64,000 nucleotides of DNA from Saprospiraceae bacterium (GTDB lineage Bacteria; Bacteroidota; Bacteroidia; Chitinophagales; Saprospiraceae). Shown here piece by piece: positions 10,038 to 19,448 of this stretch. Under the pieces are notes generated by a model. It was not told the DNA's origin and did no database searches. It saw nothing but the letters and a program-made list of their open reading frames with translations. Both the position numbers and the translations under genes were made by a program. Positions within the stretch are counted from its first letter, which is position 1, and every line of letters begins with the position of its first letter. The DNA lies in assembly GCA_016718505.1 (NCBI GenBank), contig JADKDE010000002.1, forward strand, positions 868,001-932,000. Reading direction: 5' to 3'.

Positions 10038-12329
10038 ATGCTCAAGAATTTTATTTTGTGTATTTCCATTTTTTTATCAATCAACCAAATTTTTGGGCAA
10101 AATCCAGCCAATTGTAGCGGTACAAGTTCTGGGCCAACCCTCAAGCGCGTTTTGATCGCTGGGGATAGTTGGGCTCAATACATGTGGGACGACGATTCTC
10201 ACAACAATCTTTTCAATGCCTACGGTCACGATGACAAAGCCATGATGAGTGAATCTTATGGTACTACTTCCAATATCGTTTTTGGTGAACCACCGTCTAA
10301 TACAACTACCTATTCCGTGTCAGGAAGTGAAGCTCGACAATGGGTTAATACCGCTAATTATCCTTACCTCGCCAACGCGATAGCTGAGTTAAATGCCAGC
10401 CCATCTATAAAGACAGTAGTGTTGAGTATTGGAGGAAATGATGTCCTCGCTGGAAAGTCTGGAGGAGGTTGGTATCTTGGAATGGGTGCTACCGCCGAAG
10501 CTGCTTTTTTCAATACTTTGGTGACCAATGTGAGAACGATTATTGATGCCTTTTTGGCTGTTAGACCTGATATAGAAGTTCTCCTAAGCAGCTATGATTA
10601 TCCAAATTTTAACACAACAGTTTTTGATTGTTGGATTTACGCCTGCCCGAAGAGGGTAGATTTGAGCGATACCAATGGCAATGGTTCGGTTGATGGCACA
10701 GAGCATTTGATCACCGATCAGGAGATCAATCAAATGATGATTCTGATCGAAGACTATAGAATTGCCTTGGTCAATAGCTACGCAAGTCGAGTTTATTTTG
10801 ACAATGCGGTTGGTCTTATGCACTACTATTATGGCACTGATCCCAATGCTTCCTCTATCAGCAGCCCTACGGTTCCTCACCCTCTAGCGGTGAATCCCTA
10901 TACCGAAGGAGGTAACCCGAATTTTCCTTCGATTCGACAGAATTTCAGAAATTTTTACGACCCGATACACCTAGATTTTGAAGAATATGAGTACAAAATC
11001 AAAAATGAAATAGACAATTATTTCTTTACGCGATTCCGAAAAAGCCCCAATATGACTCTTTTCAGCCAAGATGCCAATGATGGGTATATAAATTCTTACA
11101 ACAATGCTGTGGTGGAGACCGGTTTAAGACTGGGCGATGCTGGTACATTTTTGGCAGATGATTATTTTTCGATATTATCTTTCAACACATCCAGTCTTCC
11201 GGACGACGCGAGCATCTCGGGTGCGAGCATTTATATCAATAGGAGTACCGCCTCTACCTTCCTTGGATTAGAAAGCAATCCCTTTGAGGCATCCGACAAG
11301 CGACTAAAAGTCGATATAAAAAATGGCTTTTTTGGTTCTGGTATTGGCTTACAAGGGTCTGACTGGAATGCTTCTGCGTCGGCCTCTGACGTGGGATGTG
11401 CGATAGGCAATTGCAATGAGGATTTTTATGCCGTGAGGGTGGACATAAACTCTGCCTATCTGCAACATATTTCCAAGACGGCTACCACGCAATTTAGGCT
11501 TTCTTTCACCAACCCCGATGTGGGCAATGAATACATCAATATGTTCGATGGCAACGGCGATTCCGCATTTTCACCTGAAGACAATCCTGATCAAATCGTT
11601 GTGATCAATTCTGACAATCTGCACCAAATGCCTAGTGCCAAAAAAGAGAAGGACAAGGACAAAAACAGTCTCGATGAGCGAAATCTTCTTGCGGTAACGC
11701 CATATCCGCACCGTGGGCTTTCCAAGCTGATGAATACAAGGGCGCCATTCATTGATATTTGGTACACATCTTCGCTGCTGCCCCTTGATCTACTGACTTT
11801 CAATGTGAGAGAAGAAAACAAGACTGCACTGCTGATTTGGCAAGTAGCCAATGAAAAAGATATGGTTTCCTACATCGTTGAAAGGTCTCAAAATGGCTCA
11901 GATTGGTTTGAAATCGGAAGCGTTGCAGCCATCAATACTCAATCCAAATATTCTTACCAATTCATCGATAAAGCACCCAAAGATGGGCTTAATTACTACA
12001 GAATCAGAATGGTAGATCAGGTATCACAGAGCAAATATAGCCCGATCAGAACCTTGAATTTTATGGAGGACCGCAGACAATTTTCAGTTTATCCGAATCC
12101 ATTCAGCAAGCAGTTTTACCTTTCATTCGTCCACGACACCGAAGAGTCTATGAATGTCAGCATCTTCAATATGGTCGGACAAAGGGTATTTTCTACCGTT
12201 ATTTGGTCTAGCAATGGCCTGAAGATTTATCCGATCGAGATCGGCAAAGACCTCCCAGACGGGATGTATCGCTTGGTGGTCGAAGGGAAAACTTTCAGAG
12301 AGTCTAAGATTCTTTCTAAGCACAAATAA
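10038..12329 (+). CDS. Secreted SGNH/GDSL-hydrolase-like protein with T9SS type A sorting domain
   Basis: 763 residues. There is a signal peptide at 1-20 ending in FGQNP, then an SGNH-type domain at about 35-335 with LIAGDSWAQY (block I), SIGGNDVLAG (block III) and DPIHLDFEEYEY (block V, Asp and His). A beta-rich middle region follows, with a Lys/Asp-rich linker near 535, then a fibronectin-like segment from about 585. The terminal type A T9SS signal starts near VYPNPFSKQFYL and ends in SKILSKHK. It is probably an exported esterase or polysaccharide deacylase; the substrate is unknown. Confidence 0.82.
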   Translation: MLKNFILCISIFLSINQIFGQNPANCSGTSSGPTLKRVLIAGDSWAQYMWDDDSHNNLFNAYGHDDKAMMSESYGTTSNIVFGEPPSNTTTYSVSGSEARQWVNTANYPYLANAIAELNASPSIKTVVLSIGGNDVLAGKSGGGWYLGMGATAEAAFFNTLVTNVRTIIDAFLAVRPDIEVLLSSYDYPNFNTTVFDCWIYACPKRVDLSDTNGNGSVDGTEHLITDQEINQMMILIEDYRIALVNSYASRVYFDNAVGLMHYYYGTDPNASSISSPTVPHPLAVNPYTEGGNPNFPSIRQNFRNFYDPIHLDFEEYEYKIKNEIDNYFFTRFRKSPNMTLFSQDANDGYINSYNNAVVETGLRLGDAGTFLADDYFSILSFNTSSLPDDASISGASIYINRSTASTFLGLESNPFEASDKRLKVDIKNGFFGSGIGLQGSDWNASASASDVGCAIGNCNEDFYAVRVDINSAYLQHISKTATTQFRLSFTNPDVGNEYINMFDGNGDSAFSPEDNPDQIVVINSDNLHQMPSAKKEKDKDKNSLDERNLLAVTPYPHRGLSKLMNTRAPFIDIWYTSSLLPLDLLTFNVREENKTALLIWQVANEKDMVSYIVERSQNGSDWFEIGSVAAINTQSKYSYQFIDKAPKDGLNYYRIRMVDQVSQSKYSPIRTLNFMEDRRQFSVYPNPFSKQFYLSFVHDTEESMNVSIFNMVGQRVFSTVIWSSNGLKIYPIEIGKDLPDGMYRLVVEGKTFRESKILSKHK

Positions 12330-12349
12330 ACATATCGCTGGTTAATAGG

Positions 12350-12475
12350 TTTGGGTGCATCCTCGCTGCGCGAGGACCAAGCTGTGCGAGGGTTCACTGC
12401 GTTCCGTCCCACCTAGTGATAGGTGTGACCAGCTTCGCTGCCTCTACCATCTTTTGCACGAGGGGAGGGGGGAGT
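12350..12475. repeat. GC-rich palindromic intergenic repeat (family B)
   Basis: Stretch with ctcgctgcgcgaggacc and cacctagtgataggtg palindromes and 'gcatcctc...gaggacc...gggttc..t.cgttccgtc', which aligns by eye with the segment at 35510. It marks the junction between core genes and the minus-strand island. No ORF of interest is present. Confidence 0.55.
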
Positions 12476-12556
12476 AAAACATACTCAAGCAGTTGGGTTT
12501 GTAATACCAAATTTTTTGGTAATTTTGATCAGCTATCTTTGTAGCTGTAGTGCCTT

Positions 12557-14272
12557 TTAATCGGAGTCTGTTTCATTAAATAAAATATTTTCAATATTGT
12601 TTTCTATGTCTATAGCATCAGCATTTATTTCATTTTCTATTTTCAATTGCTTTTCACTTGCTGGTAATTCTTGAACATTTTTTAATTGTTTTTCAATAGC
12701 TCTTGTTCGTACTCCTGCTTGGTCTATTGTATTTGTAGCTTCTTGTAATTTCTTTTTTGTTTTCTCCAATACAGTTCCAAATTTGCCAAATTCTGTTTTT
12801 ACAACTCCCAAAATATCCCAAACTTCGCTGCTTCTTTTTTCAATAGCTAATGTTCTGAAACCCATTTGTAAGCTATTTAACAAAGCACTTAAAGTAGTTG
12901 GTCCTGTTATTGTTATTTTGAAATCTTTTTGCAATAGTTCAAATAAACCAGGTGTTCTTAAAACTTCAGCATATAAACTTTCAAATGGCAAAAACATTAT
13001 TCCATATTCAGTTGTGTTAGGTGGATCAATATATTTCTCTTTAATATCCTTTGCATTCTTGATAATAGAGTTTTTAAATGCTTTCCGTAATGTTTCTAAC
13101 TTTAACGGGTCTCCGTCATCGTAAGCATCAACAAGTGCTTCATAATCTTCCTTTGGAAATTTTGAATCAATTGGCAACCATAAAGTTTTTTCTAAACTAT
13201 TATTATTTGGCAATTTTATTGCAAACTCCACATTTACACCACTACCAACTTTGGTTTTTACGTTCTTTTCGTATTGTTCATTTGTTAGTAAATCTTCAAG
13301 GATATTAGCTAATTGATATTCTCCCATTATACCTCTTGATTTGACATTTGTCATTACTTTTTTAATGTCACCAACACTAACTGCAAGTGTCTGCATTTCA
13401 CCTAAACCTTTGTGAACCAATTCTAATCTATCACTAATAAGAGTAAATGAGTCATTAAATCTTTTTTCAAGAGTTGTCTGTAGCTTTTCATCAACAGTAA
13501 CTCTCATTTCTTCCAATTTTTTATGGTTATCTTCCTGTAAAACTTGTAATTTTTTCTCAACAGTTTCTCTAATTTTATCAAGTTTGTTTTCTGTGTCTGT
13601 CTTTGTTTGTTCTTGTTTTAATAATAAATCATTAAACTTGTTTCGTTGAAGTTCGTTGAATTCTTTTGCAATATTTGCAGATTTTTCCTCAAACGATTTT
13701 AATGAGTTAGCCATTTCATTTCTATTCTCCTTTGCAGAATTTAAAAGTAATTCATTAAGTTTTTGTGAGCTTTCATTTAAATTTTGAACAAGCAAAATAG
13801 TTTTATCTTCATTTGCTTTTAGTGAAGTTGTAAGTCCTTCTTTTGTTTCTTTTGAAGTATTTGTCAACTGTTCTTTAAATTCATTTTGCTTTTCTTCATT
13901 TGATTTAATAAGTTTTTCAAACTTATCTTCATTATTTTTTGTCAATGTTTGAAGAAAATTTGAAAAAGTTTCAAATTGTCCTTTTTGACTTGCTGATAAA
14001 TCGTTTATTATTTTTGAAAGTTGTTCGCTAAAACTTTTAATTGAATTACTTAATTCTTCTCTTGACTCTTTTGAATTTTTTTGAATTTCGTCTCGGTTGC
14101 TTGAAAATTCAGTCCTTATTAATGGGTCAATTTTTGAAACGTCAAGATTTGTCTTGATTAACTCATTTTTCAATTCGTCTGAATTAAAACTACTTTTTTT
14201 CAAAAGTGTCGCCAATAAATTTGCAATTAAAAGAATGAGTCCAATAATAGGTAATATTTCTGTTGATGTCAT
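12557..14272 (-). CDS. rmuC: DNA recombination protein RmuC
   Basis: 571 residues. An N-terminal membrane anchor (EILPIIGLILLIANLLATLL, residues 4-23) is followed by a long coiled coil rich in Glu, Lys and Asn at about 40-270. The RmuC core then has KSRGIMGEYQLANILED near 315, WLPIDSKFPKEDY near 368 and TEYGIMFLPFESLYAEVLR near 425. RmuC is a predicted nuclease-fold protein that limits inversions at short inverted repeats. Codons are very AT-rich compared with the core genes, which suggests horizontal arrival with the island. It is the most upstream-placed known gene of this minus-strand block. Confidence 0.9.
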   Translation of the reverse strand: MTSTEILPIIGLILLIANLLATLLKKSSFNSDELKNELIKTNLDVSKIDPLIRTEFSSNRDEIQKNSKESREELSNSIKSFSEQLSKIINDLSASQKGQFETFSNFLQTLTKNNEDKFEKLIKSNEEKQNEFKEQLTNTSKETKEGLTTSLKANEDKTILLVQNLNESSQKLNELLLNSAKENRNEMANSLKSFEEKSANIAKEFNELQRNKFNDLLLKQEQTKTDTENKLDKIRETVEKKLQVLQEDNHKKLEEMRVTVDEKLQTTLEKRFNDSFTLISDRLELVHKGLGEMQTLAVSVGDIKKVMTNVKSRGIMGEYQLANILEDLLTNEQYEKNVKTKVGSGVNVEFAIKLPNNNSLEKTLWLPIDSKFPKEDYEALVDAYDDGDPLKLETLRKAFKNSIIKNAKDIKEKYIDPPNTTEYGIMFLPFESLYAEVLRTPGLFELLQKDFKITITGPTTLSALLNSLQMGFRTLAIEKRSSEVWDILGVVKTEFGKFGTVLEKTKKKLQEATNTIDQAGVRTRAIEKQLKNVQELPASEKQLKIENEINADAIDIENNIENILFNETDSD

Positions 14273-14429
14273 AAAGATTTAAGTTTTGTTAATGTGTCAG
14301 CTCCCCTATTCGGTGTAGTGGCGGATTTTTAGCACAAAAGTTAATATTAAACTTTGTAAAAAAAATCCATAGAAGCACTTTTGCCTCCATTTTGCCAAAC
14401 CAATATTGGTGGCTGCCCGATTTGTATTT

Positions 14430-15299
14430 TTAATATTTTTTCCATTCTAAACTTTTGAAACCGCTTTCTGTCGCCCACTTGCGCCAAACTGCTTCAAGAA
14501 TTTCATTATCTCTTTGTCCTATTGGATACTTATAAGTTTGCAACTTATCGTTTTTATCTCTTTCGTGAGTTTCAAATATGTGTAGCTTGACTAATTGATT
14601 TTTTTGTTTTTAGTTGGTGTCAAACAGGTGAAGATTTTTATCAAGTGCTGTTGTAATATTTACTCTGTTTGCAATACAATACTGCCTTACCTTGTCAATT
14701 TCAGAACTACCAAAATAGAATTGATTATTTGTGTTTTTGTTTTGATACTCTAAATAACCGTCTGTAAAAATGTAAATATGGTTGTCATAATTTATATATG
14801 TTGTATCTATACCGTCAGTCAAATAAGTGTCTTTTTTTACAATTGGTTCGTTTTCAATTTTCTCAATTAAAATACTTATTAAGTCCAACCCTTTGTTTCT
14901 AACGTTTGAATAAACACTTTTTACTTTCTGCTCAAAGACATCAATTTGAGATGACAACCCATTATTTAGATATTTGCCTGTTGAATTTATAAATTGTTGT
15001 TTTTCGCCTAAATTCTTTACTTTGCCGATATCAATGGTTGCAATAACCTTGTTTGAAAATGTAGAAAAGCAAATAGTAGATTTATCACCAATTTTTTCAC
15101 CCGGTTTAACACATTCATTTTTGAAATACTTAATAATCTTGTGAATTTCAACAGTGTCTTTTGGTGGTTTGTTGTCAATACGACTTGATAAATCAGAAAT
15201 GATTACAATGTTTTGATACGTCAAATGTTTGTTTTGTGGCTCTGAACCACAAGAAGAAAGAAATGCGATTACAGAACAAACTATTAATAATTTTTTCAT
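14430..15299 (-). CDS. Lipoprotein with vWA-like features, interrupted by an in-frame TAA
   Basis: Lipoprotein signal peptide with lipobox FLSSC (Cys 17). Then IVIISDLSSRID and IYIFTDGYLEY resemble the MIDAS edges of a von Willebrand A fold. The frame meets TAA at 14610-14612, after about 229 residues. The same frame continues for another 59 codons without a break (KNQLVKLHIFETHER...SLEWKKY) to a TAA at 14430, and this continuation looks like protein. An AAA-to-TAA change or sequence error is likely. I do not recognise a specific family. It lies between RmuC and the PLD-like genes. Confidence 0.6.
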
Positions 15300-15315
15300 T
15301 AGTGCGGTTAACTAG

Positions 15316-15980
15316 TTAGATTGTTTCACTTGCTCTTTCAATTTCTTTCACTCTGTTTGCAACTTCGTCAGTCGCATAATATTCAGGAAGAAACTCTATA
15401 AAACCTGATTTATACGCAGAAATAACGCTGTCAAAAATTACATCGGTAAATATTTTTCCGCTCGTTATTCTGGCACTAAAATCGTTATAAATCGATTTTA
15501 TCTGATTGTGTAATTCTGAGTATCTATTTTCAATTTGAGTTTGACGATTATTGATTTCTGTTTCCAAATTGAGAACCTTTGTGTTCAGTTGGTTTATTAC
15601 TTCTTCTTTTTCCTTTAACTTGTTCATTATTTGTTCCTTTTCTGAAGTAAGGTCAATCATATCTTCGTCTAACAATTGGATTTTTCTGTTTTTTCTCCAT
15701 CTACCAAATCTCTTTGCGAATTTTTGTAGGCGATTGTAATATTATCAATCAAAAAGTGCGTGAGAATTAAAGGAAACATACCAAACACAAAATCAGCCAA
15801 AACTCTCCATGCTTTAAAACTTCCAATAGATTGATTGTTGATTCTTTTCCAACTAACAAACATTTTATTTCGTCTGTATTTATAGCAACCATAGTTGAAA
15901 CTAAAATATCAAAAATTAGCAAGCCAACCCAAAATAAGAGATTGTTCACTAACTTATTTTCACTTCCAAGAATAATGCAC
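15316..15980 (-). pseudogene. Membrane and coiled-coil protein in several frames, probably the C-terminal part of the PLD-like gene
   Basis: Three overlapping minus-strand frames read as one product when joined. The first has two hydrophobic helices (LLFWVGLLIFDILVSTMVAI). The second has a further helix (FGMFPLILTHFLIDN) and then YKNSQRDLVDGEK. The third, in 15316-15675, is a Glu/Lys/Asn coiled coil (EKEEVINQLNTKVLNLETE). The breaks are near 15778 and at a T6 run at 15686-15691. The segment ENKLVNNLLFW also continues upstream toward the end of the PLD-like gene at 15995. The whole could be one protein of about 580 residues broken by indels, or a truly decayed gene. Confidence 0.5.
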
Positions 15981-15994
15981 GAATTACATTGCCT

Positions 15995-17068
15995 TCAAAA
16001 ATACTTTGTAAACTGCCGAAGCAAAAATATTGATAGATAAAAACCAAAAATTGCCAAACCTATCATAATGCAAATAGTTCCGAAAGTCCAAAACTTTTTC
16101 ACTACAAATGATTGTTCTAAATTTCGTCTTTCAAGTTTGTTTTTTTCAATTTCTTTATTGATTTGTAAAAGTCCCCTTTCACCAGAATTTTGGTTGCCTG
16201 ATTCTAAAATGGATTTTTCTAGTTTTAGAGTCTCAATTTTATCAGAAATTTGTCGTTTTTCCAAATCACTATTTCGGTTTTCAATGCTTAATTTTTCTTG
16301 TTTCTCTGTTTCTAAATTTATTTTCGTACTTTCGAAAGCAAAAGAAACATTAGAAGTTAAAACGTTTTTCATATTGCCTAACCCTTCGTCTGTGGCGTAA
16401 GTCCTAATTCTTTCTTTTAGGTTGTCATACTCTGCTCTGAAAATATCAAGATTTCCATATCTTTCTTTTGAATTGTCATAGCCTTGTTGTCTGTATTTTT
16501 CGGTGTCAATTTGTGCCGCTGAATAAACAAGGTCGTGCAATCGTCTAGAAAAAGTGTCAATAATATTTATTGGTTGAATTACTGGAACGCTCTGTTCTGG
16601 TCTTGATATCTGTACAGTTTCATTCACGGCTATGTGGTTATCAATGTTATATTTTAGTCGTTCAAATTCAGAAAGCATTTGAGAATATGTTGTAAGGTCG
16701 TCTGAAACTGTAATATTTTCAACGTTATTGGTGCTTGCGTTTATGGAATAATTGTAAGAGCCGTTTATTGAAATTCTGTTGTCAATAAGGCAAAATTTAT
16801 GGTGCATAATTCCACGTACGTCTCCCGTTTCAAAAGCATGAACATTAATATTTGCTCCTTTAAGCATTAACTTTACAGTTTCGTTTTGAGCATTTGAGGA
16901 CAGTATTACATCAACGGTAACATTTCGGTTTTTTGCTTCAACGATTGACATTGCAATATCTCTGTCTGTAAAATATGCGATAGCAACATAAATACATTGC
17001 TTTGCGTTGGTTATTTCGGAAATAATTCTCTGTTTAATTTCTGTTCCGTTCGTTATGAAATCATTCAT
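15995..17068 (-). CDS. PLD-like (single HKD) domain protein with coiled coil and membrane segment
   Basis: 357 residues. Residues 1-150 form a phospholipase D-type domain with one HxKxxxxD motif (H89, K91, D96) followed by GSYNYS, as in Nuc-like and other single-HKD proteins that dimerise to form the active site. A helical Glu/Lys-rich coiled coil spans about 200-315, and a membrane helix (FGTICIMIGLAIFGFYLSIFLL) lies near the end. The frame ends at 15995 but very likely continues into the membrane/coiled-coil segment downstream. Phosphodiesterase or nuclease action is inferred from the fold. A membrane-tethered HKD protein in an accessory island could be a defence effector, but that is a guess. 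Confidence 0.72.
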   Translation of the reverse strand: MNDFITNGTEIKQRIISEITNAKQCIYVAIAYFTDRDIAMSIVEAKNRNVTVDVILSSNAQNETVKLMLKGANINVHAFETGDVRGIMHHKFCLIDNRISINGSYNYSINASTNNVENITVSDDLTTYSQMLSEFERLKYNIDNHIAVNETVQISRPEQSVPVIQPINIIDTFSRRLHDLVYSAAQIDTEKYRQQGYDNSKERYGNLDIFRAEYDNLKERIRTYATDEGLGNMKNVLTSNVSFAFESTKINLETEKQEKLSIENRNSDLEKRQISDKIETLKLEKSILESGNQNSGERGLLQINKEIEKNKLERRNLEQSFVVKKFWTFGTICIMIGLAIFGFYLSIFLLRQFTKYF

Positions 17069-17162
17069 CTGTTCTTGTACTTGTTTTTATTTGCTAATGT
17101 ATGTAGTGCTTAGTGTCTCCGTCACGGGCTGCCACCACCATAAATATTTATGAATCTAACCA

Positions 17163-17222
17163 GTGCTGACGCAAGTCTTTGACTTGTGCCAAATATCTGT
17201 CTGCGTTCACGGGGGCTAAAAT
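17163..17222. repeat. Hairpin-bearing intergenic repeat (gctgacgcaagtc type)
   Basis: Contains the inverted repeat caagtctttgacttg, followed by tgccaaatatctgtctgcgtt. A related copy without the first arm is at about 18285-18331 (tggtgccaaatttctgtctgcgttagcgggg), and fragments recur at 21265-21282 and 57253-57280. It is probably a small dispersed element. Confidence 0.5.
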
Positions 17223-17289
17223 ACAAAGTTATGAGCCTTTCAGGATGGTTATAAAACAAGCACCCCTGTTGTGCGTTAGTTTTTTTTAG

Positions 17290-17727
17290 TTACCAGCCAT
17301 TTCTTTTAGGAACATAGGTTTTGTTCCCAATGCTATTTATATAATATTGACCACCACGACTTCCAGTATGAATTTGTTGCCCAGAACCGTAATTATAGGC
17401 ATAATTTGAATAATCTTTCGCTCTTGAACCACTATTGCCATTATATGGATTATAGTTATCTTTGGTTGAAAAATTGTCCAAGTTTGTATTGTTTGTATTC
17501 GTTTTGTAATGTGGTTCCACATAAGTTCCATTGTCTTTAATGTATCCATTTTGATAACGAATGTCTGAATTAGTCCCATAGCTTGAACTCGGATTTGAAT
17601 AGGAGTTGCCATAGGTTTGTTTGTTTTGACTATAACGCATATCAGGCGTTCCGTCTTTCTTATATTGCGCATTTGCACTAAATGCAACAGTCAACATAAT
17701 TGCTAAGGTGAGAAATAATTTATTCAT
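17290..17727 (-). CDS. Small secreted Asn/Tyr/Gly/Ser-rich protein with PBCV basic-adaptor-like C-terminus
   Basis: 145 residues: signal peptide 1-20 (AFSANAQ), a low-complexity middle rich in Asn, Tyr, Ser and Gly with YVEPHYKT, and a C-terminal motif HTGSRGGQYYINSIGNKTYV that matches the PBCV-specific basic adaptor domain (GxRGGxYYxNxxGNKxYV). Such proteins are common small secreted proteins in Bacteroidota with no defined function. It has its own flanking repeats and no evident operon partner. Confidence 0.7.
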   Translation of the reverse strand: MNKLFLTLAIMLTVAFSANAQYKKDGTPDMRYSQNKQTYGNSYSNPSSSYGTNSDIRYQNGYIKDNGTYVEPHYKTNTNNTNLDNFSTKDNYNPYNGNSGSRAKDYSNYAYNYGSGQQIHTGSRGGQYYINSIGNKTYVPKRNGW

Positions 17728-18395
17728 TTTACTTTATTTTAAAAATGCCTACTCTATACAGTTTTCGGCTACTCTGTGCTAAACTTTTATTTAATGTCGG
17801 TTATTCGCATTTTCCGACTTTGGGTAGGCCCTTTTTGACCGCTATATGTTTTTAAAATGACGAACCATCGTTAGCAAGAAATACCAAGGGATTTCCTGTC
17901 TACATAGATATTTACAAATCTACCTCTACAAAATCATCTCATCACCGACCAAAAAATTCATCGGCAATTCTATAGAACTCAACCAAGCTAAAGCCAAGGT
18001 ATCTCATTTGCTCTTGGCGATAAAGTCATACTTTCTGGTTTAAGCGAATATTTTTTCGATCTATTAAACCAGTAGCTGGGTTATACTTGCCTCTATAAAT
18101 TTTATTATTACTAATTTGTCAAATATTTTGCTCGATTGTTTACACTCCTACACTATCCCTTTACTTTAGCAAATATACAAATATGGTGCTAATATGATGC
18201 TTTTTTAAATATGTTTTTTGATATATTTATTTTATTAATATGTATTGTGCGGAATATGATGATGTTGCATATTATAGGATGGCAGAAGCCAAGGACTGGT
18301 GCCAAATTTCTGTCTGCGTTAGCGGGGCCTAAAATATCAATTTTTTGGCCATTTGAGGAGGTTGTGCAACAGTTACTATTGTTGGTGGTAGTTTA
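17728..18395. other. Intergenic region with repeat fragments and no clear gene
   Basis: 668 bases of AT-rich sequence. At 17892-18041 the plus strand has a short open stretch that reads like an old coding remnant, but I do not recognise it and find no start. At 18285-18331 there is a copy of the tgccaaat..ctgtctgcgtt repeat. Nothing else is visible. Confidence 0.4.
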
Positions 18396-18689
18396 TTATT
18401 TTATTGATAAATTGACCTTGCGCCCTAGACCAAATTCTATTAACTTATACAGAGTTGAAAGCTGAATATCAGAATGTCCATTTTCAATTCTTGAAATAAA
18501 ACTTTTTTTTGCGCCTATTTTGTCAGCAAGTTGTTCTTGAGTTAAGTGAGCCAATTTTCGCTCTTCTTTAATCAGTTCACCTATAGCGAATGATTTAGCC
18601 TTTATTTCAAAGTCTGTTCTATTTTTTGTCCCTGTTTTGCCATATCTATTGTCAAGATGTTGGCTAAATGTCTTTATATTTTTATCCAT
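18396..18689 (-). CDS. higA: HigA-type antitoxin, XRE-family helix-turn-helix
   Basis: 97 residues with an HTH_3 domain (LTQEQLADKIGAKKSFISRI, about 49-68, followed by ENGHSDIQLSTL). It binds DNA and is the expected antitoxin and autorepressor of the HigB-like toxin directly upstream; its start overlaps the toxin's stop by eight bases. The toxin-first order is typical for higBA. This antitoxin appears intact while its toxin carries two in-frame stops. Confidence 0.82.
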   Translation of the reverse strand: MDKNIKTFSQHLDNRYGKTGTKNRTDFEIKAKSFAIGELIKEERKLAHLTQEQLADKIGAKKSFISRIENGHSDIQLSTLYKLIEFGLGRKVNLSIK

Positions 18690-19038
18690 TATTCGAATTT
18701 TTTTGTCCGATGAAATACTCGTTCATTATCTTTTGAGCCTTTAGTAATTCTTTTGCTGGAGTTTTTTGAGTTTTCTTATGAAAAGCATTAAAGAGAACCA
18801 CTAAATGCCCTTTGTCAAAACTGCAGAAAATTCTATAAATATTACCTTCAAATTCAATACGTATTTCAAAAAGTCCTTTTACCGTTTCTATGCTTTTAAA
18901 AAACTTTGTCGGAATACGTTCTAAAATGGTAATCATAAAGAGGACCTAGTCAATTTTGTCTTTAACTTTTTCGGGCAAAGGCTCAAAAAAAACATCAAAG
19001 TAGTCTTAATAAAAAACAATTTCCCTGATAATTTCCAT
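18682..19038 (-). pseudogene. higB: HigB/RelE-like toxin with two in-frame stop codons
   Basis: A continuous frame from ATG at 19038 reads MEIIREIVFY, TAA, DYFDVFFEPLPEKVKDKID, TAG, then VLFMITILERIPTKFFKSIE and so on to 18682. The joined product (about 118 residues) matches the HigB/Gp49-like toxin family, including GLFEIRIEFEGNIYRIFCSF and GHLVVLFNAFHKKTQKTP. The two stops fall where relatives have Lys and an aromatic residue. A shorter product could start at the ATG at 18936, but it would lack the N-terminal helix pair. Likely a disarmed toxin beside a live antitoxin; sequence error is the alternative. Confidence 0.75.
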
Positions 19039-19136
19039 TTACAAAGTTAACGAATAGTGGAACATATTTCCAAGTAAATAGTTTTTTTTAATTTAATCCT
19101 GCAAGTTCCCTTCTTGGTATTTTTTAAAATACCTCC

Positions 19137-19293
19137 AACATAAATTCCACCGAATCTAATCCCTTTGCAAAATCATCGCTGGCGTAAATCATTGACCTCT
19201 AGGTTCGACTATGTCCCCGAGTTACTGCGGTGTCGCCATAGATCCAAAGAGTTTATCGAGGCACAAGTTTGGAAATTTGCACCAGCAATTGGG
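19137..19293. repeat. Dispersed intergenic repeat, family A, copy 1
   Basis: Closely matches 21220-21386: both have gaatctaatccct, caaaatcatcg, gtgtcgccatagatccaaag and gaggcacaagtttggaaatt. The right part also aligns with the five copies between 53.8 and 57.4 kb (gtcgccatatagcca..gaggcaaaagtttggaaact). The gap 19039-19448 holds no gene. Confidence 0.7.
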
Positions 19294-19448
19294 GGGATGG
19301 TATGTAATTTTCTATTTATCTTATTGCGTGATTCATTATTAAAGGAATAATTTTGCTATTTATTGACGAAATCTTTAGCCAAGTGGGGGTTTGAAAATAA
19401 CTGTAAGTTTGACTTTACCTAATCACTAGAATTGGATTCTTGGTGCAA

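Noticed and set aside
17892..18041. Possible coding remnant or transposase fragment on the plus strand
   Set aside because: A short open stretch without a start or recognisable motif; not enough to call a gene.
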